64,000 bases of DNA, taken from positions 3,833,501 to 3,897,500 of the forward strand of contig NZ_CALSBP010000002.1 of NCBI RefSeq assembly GCF_943373825.1, in the 5' to 3' direction. This DNA is from Aquimarina spinulae (lineage in GTDB: Bacteria; Bacteroidota; Bacteroidia; Flavobacteriales; Flavobacteriaceae). This document shows, piece by piece, positions 44,874 to 52,584 of this stretch (its first letter is position 1; every line of letters begins with the position of its first letter). The notes under the pieces are model-generated. The model worked only from the letters and a program-made list of their open reading frames with translations, was not told the DNA's origin and ran no database searches. The translations under genes were made by a program, and so were the position numbers.

Positions 44874-45185
44874 TTAACTCATAATGTTGTGCAATTTTAT
44901 CGTATCGTAACAATACCTGCCGTGCTTTTCTGGGATATAAGCGACTTTATAATCATCTCCGGCAAAGGCCTTTACACTGTCAAGTGAGTTAAATTGAATA
45001 ACTAGCAAAAATTCTACTTCCTTTTTCTTGTTTTGCCTATATATATTAACTTTCTGTAGGTCTTTTATTCCTTTCTTTTGTATTTGTGGAAATATTTCAT
45101 TGACAAGTAAATTTTCATAGATATCGGCATTTTCAATTGTCGTCCAACCTTTCCAGATTCTGGTAATTTTTACTTCTTTATTCAT
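44874..45185 (-). CDS. Antibiotic-biosynthesis-monooxygenase-like small protein
   Basis: 103 residues, one ferredoxin-like dimeric alpha/beta barrel. KITRIWKGWTTIENADIYEN opens the domain, with LLVIQFNSLDSVKAFAGDDY near residue 70 and a late HGRYCYDTI. The RIWKGWT opening is typical of a group of unannotated ABM-fold proteins. It lies between two paralogous cupin genes. Function unknown. Confidence 0.72.
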   Translation of the reverse strand: MNKEVKITRIWKGWTTIENADIYENLLVNEIFPQIQKKGIKDLQKVNIYRQNKKKEVEFLLVIQFNSLDSVKAFAGDDYKVAYIPEKHGRYCYDTIKLHNIMS

Positions 45186-45248
45186 CAGTTTATAATTTTA
45201 AATTGAGTGTTTAGAAATATGCTTAGATATGATTGGTACCTATTAATT

Positions 45249-45623
45249 CTAAATCCAATCAAGTTTTTCAACGGTTTTTTCACTTTTAACCTTACCAGTG
45301 TTTTGAGTTTTTTTAGGTTCAAAAAGTAAATTAAAGACTAGATCTCCGTTTGTATATGGTCTATGCTCAATTCCTTTAGGAATAATTAGGATTTCTCCCT
45401 CTTTAACTTCGACAGTTCTACCATCTCTAAAATCCATCAGCAATGTTCCTTTAAAAACCATAAAAAGTTCATCTTCATTTTCATGACTATGCCAGACAAA
45501 ATCATCTTTAAATTTGCAGAGTTTTACATATTGACCATTTAGTTCACCAACAATATATGGTGTCCATTGCTTTTCAAACAATGAAAATTTATCTATTATA
45601 TTTATGGGTTTTATTTCTTTCAT
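45249..45623 (-). CDS. Cupin domain protein
   Basis: 124 residues. Motif 1 is WHSHENEDELFMVFKGTLLM and motif 2 is EGEILIIPKGIEHRP, both with the full set of metal ligands. It is similar throughout to the cupin at 44.5 kb, a tandem duplication separated by the ABM-like gene. Substrate unknown. Confidence 0.85.
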   Translation of the reverse strand: MKEIKPINIIDKFSLFEKQWTPYIVGELNGQYVKLCKFKDDFVWHSHENEDELFMVFKGTLLMDFRDGRTVEVKEGEILIIPKGIEHRPYTNGDLVFNLLFEPKKTQNTGKVKSEKTVEKLDWI

Positions 45624-45696
45624 TACGATTTAATTTAAATTGTTGTTAGATATGCTTTAGCTCTGTTTCAATTCTGACTGGATATTTGAGAGTAAT

Positions 45697-46317
45697 TTAT
45701 TCTTTAGTTGCAAGTGCTACTTTTAGTCCAAAGGCAATTAAACCCGCCCCCAAAATACTTTCTATACTTTTTTTATGCCTTTGAAATCTATTTAAAAACA
45801 AAGAATGAGAGAAGAAAATCGCAACAAAGTAAAACCAAACTAAATGTACTAAGGATATAATACTTCCATATATTAACTGTAATGTTAGTGCAGTGTCAAT
45901 GTGGATTACTTGTGTGAAAATACTTAAGAAAAAAATCGTTGTTTTTGGGTTTAGCGCATTTGTAATAAATCCGCTTTTAAATGCACTTATCTTATCCAAG
46001 GTTTTAATATTTTCAAGTTTTGTTAATTTTTCAACTGGTGTCTTTTTAGAAAAAATAGATTTTAACCCAATAAAAATTAAGTACGTAGCACCCAAGTATT
46101 TTATGATTGAAAAAAGCACAATGGATTTGGAAATTATTAAGGTTAACCCAGCTATAGAATAGGTTATATGTACCCATAATGCAACACATATACCTATAGC
46201 AGAATAAATACCGGCGTTTCTACCATATGAAATACTATTTTTAGTCACCATAAAAAAATCAGGACCAGGGCTAATAGCCATAAATATTGAAATACTTAAA
46301 ATTGCAATAAATTCCAT
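45697..46317 (-). CDS. LysE/RhtB-family amino acid exporter
   Basis: 206 residues with six membrane helices. The family hallmark ISPGPDFFMVTKNSISYGRNAG lies after the first helix, and ALNPKTTIFFLSIF marks the fourth; GAGLIAFGLKVAL closes the protein. It exports an amino acid or related small molecule across the inner membrane; substrate unknown. It sits 111 bp after an AraC gene that may control it. Confidence 0.9.
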   Translation of the reverse strand: MEFIAILSISIFMAISPGPDFFMVTKNSISYGRNAGIYSAIGICVALWVHITYSIAGLTLIISKSIVLFSIIKYLGATYLIFIGLKSIFSKKTPVEKLTKLENIKTLDKISAFKSGFITNALNPKTTIFFLSIFTQVIHIDTALTLQLIYGSIISLVHLVWFYFVAIFFSHSLFLNRFQRHKKSIESILGAGLIAFGLKVALATKE

Positions 46318-46428
46318 AATTCAGGATTCGTAGTATAAATGATTTTCAAAATCAATTAATATTGTGAATACAAAAATATGGGGAATGAAGAAACAAAAAT
46401 AGAATATTATTAAAGTACTAGAATAAAA

Positions 46429-47244
46429 TTAACTTCCTTGGATGAGTTTTTGATAAACTTTTGGGGTAATATTATATTTCCTCTTAAAAATACGAATGAA
46501 ATGACTTTCGTCAGAAAATCCACATTTATACGCAATTTGTGCATTGCTTAAACTTCCTATATTTAACAAGGTAATTGCTCTTTCAATTTTAACATTACGC
46601 AAATATTCTCCAAGGTTTGTATGAAAATATTTTGAAAATTGTTTAGATAAATATACAGGGTGAATATTCACTTCATTGGCAAGCCAAGTAAGTGAAATAT
46701 TTTCGGTATCTTCAATATGAATTATTTCTTTTACCCTTTCAACCCAAGGTGGGGTAGTAGTTTTTTTATTATCAGGATTTCTTAAAATTTCCGAAAAGGC
46801 ATTCAACAATAGACCCTCCACAGAAATATGGGTAACATTATCTTTTATTAATGATTCAGTGTAAATATTATTAAAGATACTTTTTAATGACGGGCTATTG
46901 TATTGAATACTTCCTTCAATATAATTAGATTTTAGATGATGTTTTTCAAACCAATTTCTTTCTAATTCAACATGGAAAAACCTTGTATTCTCTTTAAAAC
47001 TCGCATTGTAATGAGCATCTTGCCAATTGTGGAATAATAAAGTTCCTCTTGAACAATCAATGCTTTTCTTTTTATTTACTTCCTTTAGTTGTCCCTCAAG
47101 GAGGTAATAAAAGTATGCGTTTTCATGATAGTGCCAAGGGACATCCATATTAGGATCACAAACTGCTTCATTTAGGATAATGCCTTTCAAATGAATCTTT
47201 TTTCTATTGGTTCCAAAATGTTGCCCCGATTTCAGTTGTTCCAT
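46429..47244 (-). CDS. AraC-family regulator with N-terminal cupin
   Basis: 271 residues. The N-terminal cupin-like ligand domain (20-110) contains DVPWHYHENAYFYYLLEG. The AraC DNA-binding domain (165-268) has LTWLANEVNIHPVYLSKQFS and AQIAYKCGFSDESHFIRIFK before the YNITPKVYQ ending. It is first in the run that continues with LysE, cupin, ABM-like and cupin genes, so it is the likely local regulator. Confidence 0.88.
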   Translation of the reverse strand: MEQLKSGQHFGTNRKKIHLKGIILNEAVCDPNMDVPWHYHENAYFYYLLEGQLKEVNKKKSIDCSRGTLLFHNWQDAHYNASFKENTRFFHVELERNWFEKHHLKSNYIEGSIQYNSPSLKSIFNNIYTESLIKDNVTHISVEGLLLNAFSEILRNPDNKKTTTPPWVERVKEIIHIEDTENISLTWLANEVNIHPVYLSKQFSKYFHTNLGEYLRNVKIERAITLLNIGSLSNAQIAYKCGFSDESHFIRIFKRKYNITPKVYQKLIQGS

Positions 47245-47267
47245 ATTTTATCCATTTTGTTTAGTTT

Positions 47268-47512
47268 GTGCCTAACGGCTCGGCTATGGTTAGTATTGGA
47301 ATTAAAATTACTGAATTTCCGATTAAGCACTTAGCCAAAACTTTTTATTTTGTTTTATATTTTCACTTTAAAGCCCACCGAAGGACTACAACTATCAAAA
47401 TTAAAATAAAAACCATAGTTGTAAATCAATGAGATTTGGCAGACTTCATAAAAACACACTAAACTTTGGGTTAAGCACCAAAACCCGTATTAAATATAGT
47501 CATTGTTGTGTG
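47268..47512 (-). repeat. attC-like palindromic element with extra internal hairpin
   Basis: At 245 bp this is the longest copy. Outer arms GGCTATGGTTAGTATTGG and CCCGTATTAAATATAGTC pair imperfectly. On the minus strand it ends CCGTTAGGC, a perfect GTTRRRY core. Inside the GCCAAAT hairpin an extra segment with the inverted repeat ACAACTAT/ATAGTTGT (near 47389 and 47416) is inserted. GTTGTGTG (47505-47512) complements CACACAAC (48031-48038) exactly. Confidence 0.78.
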
Positions 47513-47522
47513 GCGTTGTTTT

Positions 47523-48014
47523 TTACGTTTCTGCTATTCCGCCAATGCTAATTATTTTATTGTTTTCAAGTCTTATTTCAATTCCGTGTTCTGTGTCAAT
47601 TTTATAATGAATTGGAATTTTTATATTTCCATCTTGAAGAATTCTGATATAATTAATGTCTTTTATATATTCAAAATGAGATTCTTTATTTGATATATTT
47701 AATGGTTTTTCTCCTGATTTCTCTTCATTTTCATAGTGATGAGCATACAGTTTTAGATATCTCTCAAAAGTCTTTTCTTTTATTTCTTCAATAACTTTAT
47801 CTAGTTCAGTTATAAAATTCGAGTAAGTCTTTTCAAAGTCATCCAGTTCATTATTTGATGGTATTATTTCTATTTCCTCACCGTCTTCGTCATATTCCTC
47901 ATTCAAAAATATTCTTATATGTTTATTATCAAAATAGCGTGATATAAATTCTGTTTCCGCAGAAAATCCAGCCCAATCTTCCTGAATTTCACCCCAATAT
48001 TTATGTTTGCTCAT
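47523..48014 (-). CDS. Hypothetical protein, possibly immunity-like
   Basis: 163 residues, no signal or membrane segment, acidic in the middle (FLNEEYDEDGEEIEIIP). The N-terminal KYWGEIQEDWAGFSAETEF and the beta-rich C-terminus ENNKIISIGGIAE resemble immunity-type or DUF6985-like proteins, but this is a weak impression. It is a single-gene cassette enclosed by perfect complementary 8-mers (47505-47512 and 48031-48038). Confidence 0.6.
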   Translation of the reverse strand: MSKHKYWGEIQEDWAGFSAETEFISRYFDNKHIRIFLNEEYDEDGEEIEIIPSNNELDDFEKTYSNFITELDKVIEEIKEKTFERYLKLYAHHYENEEKSGEKPLNISNKESHFEYIKDINYIRILQDGNIKIPIHYKIDTEHGIEIRLENNKIISIGGIAET

Positions 48015-48030
48015 ACTTTTGTTTTAATGA

Positions 48031-48222
48031 CACACAACGGTCTTGTGTATGAAACGTAGCGTGCAAAAAGACGCTAACTTTTCGGATTATCACAGAGCCG
48101 AGTTTTTATATTTGGTTTTTTTATATCAAAAGCCAAATTTAAAAATTTGACGAACTTAGTAAATAGTAGCGAACCTTTCGATTTAGTACTTATCAGGTAT
48201 GTATTATATCCCGTATTAAGTG
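48031..48222 (-). repeat. attC-like palindromic element
   Basis: The left half is almost identical to the element at 28.95 kb (AACGGTCTTGTGTATGAAAC onward). The core hairpin AAGCCAAATTT/AAATTTGACG is intact. The right arm (TATTATATCCCGTATTAAGTG) has diverged and pairs poorly. Confidence 0.65.
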
Positions 48223-48237
48223 TTTTTTATTCTCCAA

Positions 48238-48648
48238 TTATATTTTTTCAGGTAATTTCGTCTTAATTTCTATATCATGCTTATTAAATAAGTTATAATT
48301 TATGACACTGTCTCCTTGAAGTTCGTCTAATCTCTTTATTCTGTTCATAGGCGAGTCATCTGTAATTCTCATTATTTGATGCCCATATTTTTCAATGCGA
48401 TCACTAGGAAAAACTAAATGCCCATAAATATAACACTTTGACATCTTTTTGAAAATAGATTTCAGACCAGTATTTTTTGTTTGTAAATAAACTGATAAAT
48501 CATACATGAAGTTCTCAATCCAACTAATTTCTATGATAAGAGTTCCTTCTGTTACATTTCTTTCCGCTTTTAAATAATAGGATGTATCAGCATATTCTCT
48601 TTTATGTTCTTTAATTATTTTCCATTTCATAGTGGATTTTTTTAACAA
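48238..48648 (-). CDS. Hypothetical protein
   Basis: 136 residues (130 if the Met at codon 7, MKWKIIKEH, is the start). Soluble and mixed alpha/beta, with YADTSYYLKAERNVTEGTLI and a basic helix GLKSIFKKMSK. No family recognised. Its position between two attC-like elements on the common strand suggests a single-gene cassette. Confidence 0.55.
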   Translation of the reverse strand: MLKKSTMKWKIIKEHKREYADTSYYLKAERNVTEGTLIIEISWIENFMYDLSVYLQTKNTGLKSIFKKMSKCYIYGHLVFPSDRIEKYGHQIMRITDDSPMNRIKRLDELQGDSVINYNLFNKHDIEIKTKLPEKI

Positions 48649-48679
48649 TATGAATTAATTGAACTCAATTTTGTTATTG

Positions 48680-48732
48680 CACACAACGTTTAGGCTAAAA
48701 AGCGTTTTAATGCTTTTTAGGTTTGTTAGCTG
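48680..48732 (-). repeat. Classical-length short attC-like site
   Basis: 53 bp, with a 9-bp hairpin CTAAAAAGC/GCTTTTTAG (48694-48702 and 48711-48719). On the minus strand it reads CAGCTAACAAACCTAAAAAG to GCCTAAACGTTGTGTGC, close to the simple attC organisation. GTTAGCTG (48725-48732) is the exact complement of CAGCTAAC (49714-49721) beyond the next two genes. The stop of the HEAT-like gene (48726-48728) lies inside this box. Confidence 0.72.
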
Positions 48733-49361
48733 ATTGCGATATAATTTAATGCTGTTTTTATCATTGTAATAGTATTCTCGTCTTTATTATTAAGTTTTAG
48801 CTCTTCTATTTTTTTAAGTATTATGTTTCTATAATCATCAGGAAATAAAACTTGCAAGCTTTCAATAGCATATTTTAAGTCGTACTCATCATAATGATAT
48901 TCGATTACTTCCATTAAAGCACCCTTTATTTTTTCATATTCAATAGTATACCTTGAGAGTAATTGAATTGCTGTTGTTCTGATAAGTTCTCTTTCATCAA
49001 AAGCATAGATAAGAATTTCATCCAAACCCTTTTGTAAAGGGATATTTATAGAATACAATGCATCTAACACGTTGTGTAAATTATCATCATGATAATCCTC
49101 AACCTTTATTTGACCTATAAGTATGTTCGTGGCTTCACCGGCTCCTGCATTTCTACCTATATACATTAAAATGTCATAGGCATACTTTCTGGTAGTTTCA
49201 TTGTCATCATTTTTAATATAGGTATTAATTTCAGTAATTAAACTTGTATCATTTAACTGTTCTGCAGCTCTATATGCTTCCCACGATAAAGTTTTGTTTC
49301 CTATAGCTTCATTGCCGTCTTTTACACCAGACATAAGTTCTATGAGCTCATTTATTTCCAT
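48726..49361 (-). CDS. HEAT-repeat-like helical protein
   Basis: 211 residues made of regularly spaced helix pairs typical of HEAT/ARM-like repeats (LSWEAYRAAEQLNDTSLITE; ETTRKYAYDILMYIGRNAG; ELIRTTAIQLLSRYTIEYEK; YDLKYAIESLQVLFPDDYRN). Such proteins mediate protein contacts and are common as immunity proteins. Its ATG overlaps the stop of the upstream 91-residue gene by one base, so translation is coupled. The pair forms one cassette bounded by GTTAGCTG and CAGCTAAC, both perfect. Confidence 0.7.
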   Translation of the reverse strand: MEINELIELMSGVKDGNEAIGNKTLSWEAYRAAEQLNDTSLITEINTYIKNDDNETTRKYAYDILMYIGRNAGAGEATNILIGQIKVEDYHDDNLHNVLDALYSINIPLQKGLDEILIYAFDERELIRTTAIQLLSRYTIEYEKIKGALMEVIEYHYDEYDLKYAIESLQVLFPDDYRNIILKKIEELKLNNKDENTITMIKTALNYIAIS

Positions 49362-49636
49362 TATTGATCGCTCATTTCATATAGTTCAACTGATTTTATA
49401 TTTTTTATATAAACCATATATTCTTCCTCTTTGTTATCTTCAGTATAAGTTGGGAAAACAGTCTCTTCACAACGTTTAAAAATTACCCTAGGATCTTCTT
49501 CTTTATAGTTAAAACCATTGATTTTTGTGATAAATGGTTTGTACTTTTTTGATTTTAAAATAATAGTAATCTTATCATCAAATGTTTTATAGAGAATTAA
49601 ATCGTCTAGTATTTCACTTCTTTGCGTAGATGACAT
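49361..49636 (-). CDS. Hypothetical protein coupled to the HEAT-like gene
   Basis: 91 residues, soluble, beta-rich start (DDKITIILKSKKYKPFITKI) with an acidic C-terminus. No family recognised. It overlaps the next gene by one base (TAATG) and shares a cassette with it, which suggests a functional pair such as a complex or a two-part immunity or modifier. No toxin-like motif was seen in either. Confidence 0.55.
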   Translation of the reverse strand: MSSTQRSEILDDLILYKTFDDKITIILKSKKYKPFITKINGFNYKEEDPRVIFKRCEETVFPTYTEDNKEEEYMVYIKNIKSVELYEMSDQ

Positions 49637-50083
49637 AATTTATTGTGATTTTTTAGCTTTAGTTAATATTTTTAATATTATAGTTGAAATAGGTTTGATA
49701 TTGATTGGGCTTGCAGCTAACAACCAAATATACCCAATTGAGTATATTTCTTATATGTCCTAAACAAATCTAACTTATTTTTGGTAAACATGATATTATC
49801 CAATCATATAGATATGATCTCTCTACTGTATTTGGGATGATGAGAAGACATAATAGCGTACTTTAACAAGACTAACAAGGCTTTGAATCTTTCTACACAC
49901 TTAAGATGAAATGGGTTTCGGGTTAAAAACTATTCTCTATAATTATTCAATTAAGTGTTAAAATCATACTTTTTAAGCATTAATTACCACTATTGCGGAA
50001 ACCCGTAATAAACGTATTATTTAGTACAGTATCTTTATACTAAGTTGAGTTTATATGATTGTAATTTAAGTGGTTAAATGTGT
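49637..50083. other. Right edge of the accessory array
   Basis: 447 bp with no convincing gene. CAGCTAACAACC (49714 on) and the perfect hairpin AAATATAC/GTATATTT (about 49726-49749) mark the last recognisable cassette boundary. Beyond it only AT-rich DNA precedes the hut operon; no integrase, attI-like site or promoter could be identified with confidence. Confidence 0.45.
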
Positions 50084-50114
50084 AAAACCCTCTAGTGAAA
50101 TCTTAGAGGGTTTT
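50084..50114. terminator. Bidirectional terminator between array and hut operon
   Basis: Perfect 11-bp stem AAAACCCTCTA/TAGAGGGTTTT (50084-50094 and 50104-50114) with a 9-base loop. The A/T ends of the stem give short T-runs on both strands. It lies 165 bp beyond the stop of hutF and could end the hut transcript. Confidence 0.7.
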
Positions 50115-50278
50115 ATATGTGAAGTACATATATGCTACACTATTGTGCATTTAGATGTTTTTTTCATAATCCTATTTTCGATACACCGCACCCAAAAAGC
50201 GTGGTACTCAAATTGACGCATTATGGTCAAAAAAAGCTACTTTCAATACCTCATAGCAGGTTACGCTAATCAGAAATA

Positions 50279-51661
50279 TTACCTGTTTTTTAAAGCATTA
50301 ATGGTTTTGGCAAACTTTTCTTTTATCTCCTGGTATTTTGTATGCTTTTGGTTTGCTACAATCATTTCTCCATAAGCAATAGTTCCTAACTGCATGTTTG
50401 AATCTGTAGCATATACTATAGTCGATGCCAGGTTTTTTGTAGCAGTAGTTGCTAGTAATGGTGATGAAGCATCAATAATACAGGCATTTAGCGGTTCTCC
50501 GACCTTAAAGAAATCTGTAGTAAAATTATTCATTGCTTTTCTTCCTGTTTTTGTTGCCATTTCTATTGCATACATTCCAGAATCTCCTTGTTGATGAGAA
50601 GAGTAGGTGTTTCTTTTATGAGAAATTAAGCGTTGCCCATAATCCAAAATGCGTAACTCTTCTAATGGATTAAGCCCTACATGACTATCGGTACCAATAC
50701 TCCATTTCCCACCATTTTCCTGGTATTTCCTTAACGGAAATAATCCATCACCCAAATTACCTTCTGTACTGGGGCAAAGTACTACATTAGCTTTGCTTTT
50801 TGCAATTCCCTCGATTTCGTGATCTGTTAGATGTGTTGCGTGTACCAGGTGAAACCTGTCATTCATATCTACATGATCTAATAACCATTCTACGGGACGT
50901 TTTCCCAGATATTTTACAGAATCATCGATCTCTTTTAGTTGTTCTGAAACATGAATATGAAATGGAATATTCTGAGGCCCGGATTTTGCAATCTCGGCAA
51001 TATCAGACGGTTCAACCCCTCTCATAGAATGAATGCCAATTGCAATATTAGCGTGCTGGTAGTGCTTACAAGCTGCTTTACTTGATTCTAATAATGTTAG
51101 ATATTCATCAATCGTAGGGGAGATAAACCTTCGCTGTCTATCGTTTGGTTCTTGTCCAAAACCACCTTTTTGATAAAAAATAGGAATTAAGGTAATCCCA
51201 ATACCTGCATTTTTTGCTGCGGAAATAAGACTATTTCCCATTTCTGAAAGGTTAGCGTAGGGAGCTCCGTTTTTATCGTGATGTACATAATGAAACTCGG
51301 CTACATTGGTATATCCATGACGAGCCATTTCTGTATAAAGCATAGTTGCTATAGCTTCCATTTGCTCAGGATTCATCGTTAATGCCAATTGATACATCGC
51401 TTCTCGCCACCCCCAGAAATCATCTGGGGTAGAAGTCGTGTTTTCATGTCTTTCGGCCAAACCAGCCATTGCATATTGAAAGGCATGAGAGTGCGCATTT
51501 TGAAACCCGGGAATCGCAAAACCATCAATAATTTCATTGGATTTATGTTGTGGGTCAAAAGAAGAGATATCGGTAATGATACCTTCATTATTCACCGTAA
51601 TCCCCGTATGTTTTTCCCAACCAGTATTTTGTAATAATCCTTTAAAATGATAGGTTTTCAT
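50279..51661 (-). CDS. hutF: Formimidoylglutamate deiminase
   Basis: 460 residues, an amidohydrolase-superfamily metalloenzyme. It converts N-formimidoyl-L-glutamate to N-formyl-L-glutamate and ammonia. The metal-binding HSHAFQY follows IPGFQNAH. FHIHVSEQ, HLVHATH and GTDSHVGLNPLEELR supply the other ligands and the substrate pocket. Its presence with a formylglutamate amidohydrolase fixes the two-step branch of histidine degradation. It is last in the hut operon. Confidence 0.93.
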   Translation of the reverse strand: MKTYHFKGLLQNTGWEKHTGITVNNEGIITDISSFDPQHKSNEIIDGFAIPGFQNAHSHAFQYAMAGLAERHENTTSTPDDFWGWREAMYQLALTMNPEQMEAIATMLYTEMARHGYTNVAEFHYVHHDKNGAPYANLSEMGNSLISAAKNAGIGITLIPIFYQKGGFGQEPNDRQRRFISPTIDEYLTLLESSKAACKHYQHANIAIGIHSMRGVEPSDIAEIAKSGPQNIPFHIHVSEQLKEIDDSVKYLGKRPVEWLLDHVDMNDRFHLVHATHLTDHEIEGIAKSKANVVLCPSTEGNLGDGLFPLRKYQENGGKWSIGTDSHVGLNPLEELRILDYGQRLISHKRNTYSSHQQGDSGMYAIEMATKTGRKAMNNFTTDFFKVGEPLNACIIDASSPLLATTATKNLASTIVYATDSNMQLGTIAYGEMIVANQKHTKYQEIKEKFAKTINALKNR

Positions 51662-51769
51662 CTGTTCTTTTTTATTGTTTTTTAGTTGTCAGATAGAATT
51701 CGCCATTGAACATCTCGGTTGGTATCAACTTTAATTGTTACGGCTCATTTCATAGTGTGTTTCAGAATT

Positions 51770-52573
51770 TTATTGTTGTAACGTCTCTATCAATCGCTCC
51801 ATGGTATGTTGTAATACTTGTTGTACCTCTTTTGCACGATCTTCATTATAAGTAACTTCATTGTCATCCATATATAAAATTTTATTCATTTCCAGCTGAA
51901 GCGTATGAATATTATTCTCTGGATTTCCGAAGTAACGGGTAATGTGCCCTCCTTTAAAAGGGGAGTTGTGATTAACTTCAAAAACTCCAGATTTTAATCC
52001 GTTTAACGCAGAGGTAATGAGTTCTGGGGATGCAGTTTCCTCATCGTTATTCCCCAAAATCATATCGGGAAAAGGATCTTTTTGGATGGTGCTTACTTTA
52101 TGACGAATAGAATGTGCATCCCAAAGTAATACCTTACCAAACTGCTTTTTTCTATCTTCTATCAGAGCCTTAATTTGCTCGTAGTAGGGCCAGTAATAGG
52201 TATCTAGCCTTCTTTTAATTTCCGTTTGATCGGGTTCGAATTCTTGAGATTTATAAATTTTATTGCCGTAGAAATCTGTAACAGGTGTATTGCTTGTAAT
52301 TAATCGATTATCATTATATAACGGTACACTTTTGGGATCTCTATTAAGATCGATGACCCATCGGCTTAGATTTGCCTTAATTACAGTGATTCCCATAGCC
52401 GGTGCAAATTCATACAGTCGATGTACAAACCAATCGGTATCATCAAGGTGCTTACGCATTCTTTTTTTATACTGTTTTTTAATTGCTGTAGGAAACTTTG
52501 TTCCCGAATGAGGTACACTTATAATTATAGGAACTATAGGTGTTTTGGCTTCTGTAATCTTAAATAGATTCAC
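51770..52573 (-). CDS. hutG: N-formylglutamate amidohydrolase
   Basis: 267 residues, an FGase-family zinc hydrolase. It splits N-formyl-L-glutamate to glutamate and formate. Typical motifs are ISVPHSGTKFP near residue 20, DDTDWFVHRLYEFA, WVIDLNRDPKSVPLY and LLWDAHSIRH. The gene lies between hutD (11 bp upstream in the transcript) and hutF (108 bp downstream). It is not of the arginase-like formiminoglutamase type, consistent with HutF. Confidence 0.92.
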   Translation of the reverse strand: MNLFKITEAKTPIVPIIISVPHSGTKFPTAIKKQYKKRMRKHLDDTDWFVHRLYEFAPAMGITVIKANLSRWVIDLNRDPKSVPLYNDNRLITSNTPVTDFYGNKIYKSQEFEPDQTEIKRRLDTYYWPYYEQIKALIEDRKKQFGKVLLWDAHSIRHKVSTIQKDPFPDMILGNNDEETASPELITSALNGLKSGVFEVNHNSPFKGGHITRYFGNPENNIHTLQLEMNKILYMDDNEVTYNEDRAKEVQQVLQHTMERLIETLQQ

Positions 52574-52584
52574 ACGTTTACATT

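Larger units (their letters stand above)
12396..49721 (-). mobile_element. Putative integrase-less cassette array (attC-like sites, minus orientation)
   Basis: More than twenty related palindromic or hairpin spacers separate genes that almost all lie on the minus strand. In at least eleven units the sequence beyond the stop codon is the reverse complement, 7 to 10 bp long, of the sequence before the start. That is what integron cassettes show, because the 5' core half and the R'' box of one cassette pair with each other. Most elements are longer (135-245 bp) than usual attC sites, and no integrase or attI is in the window. Support is weakest left of about 14.9 kb and at the multi-gene units at 30.6-33.8 and 35-41 kb. 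Confidence 0.6.

Noticed and set aside
14896..49721. Repeated intergenic elements as a CRISPR array
   Set aside because: Copies are 50-245 bp, imperfect, and separated by whole genes; there are no short regular spacers and no cas genes.
49637..50278. Integron integrase or attI at the array's promoter-proximal end
   Set aside because: No frame of sufficient length and no tyrosine recombinase motif was found; the hut operon follows directly.
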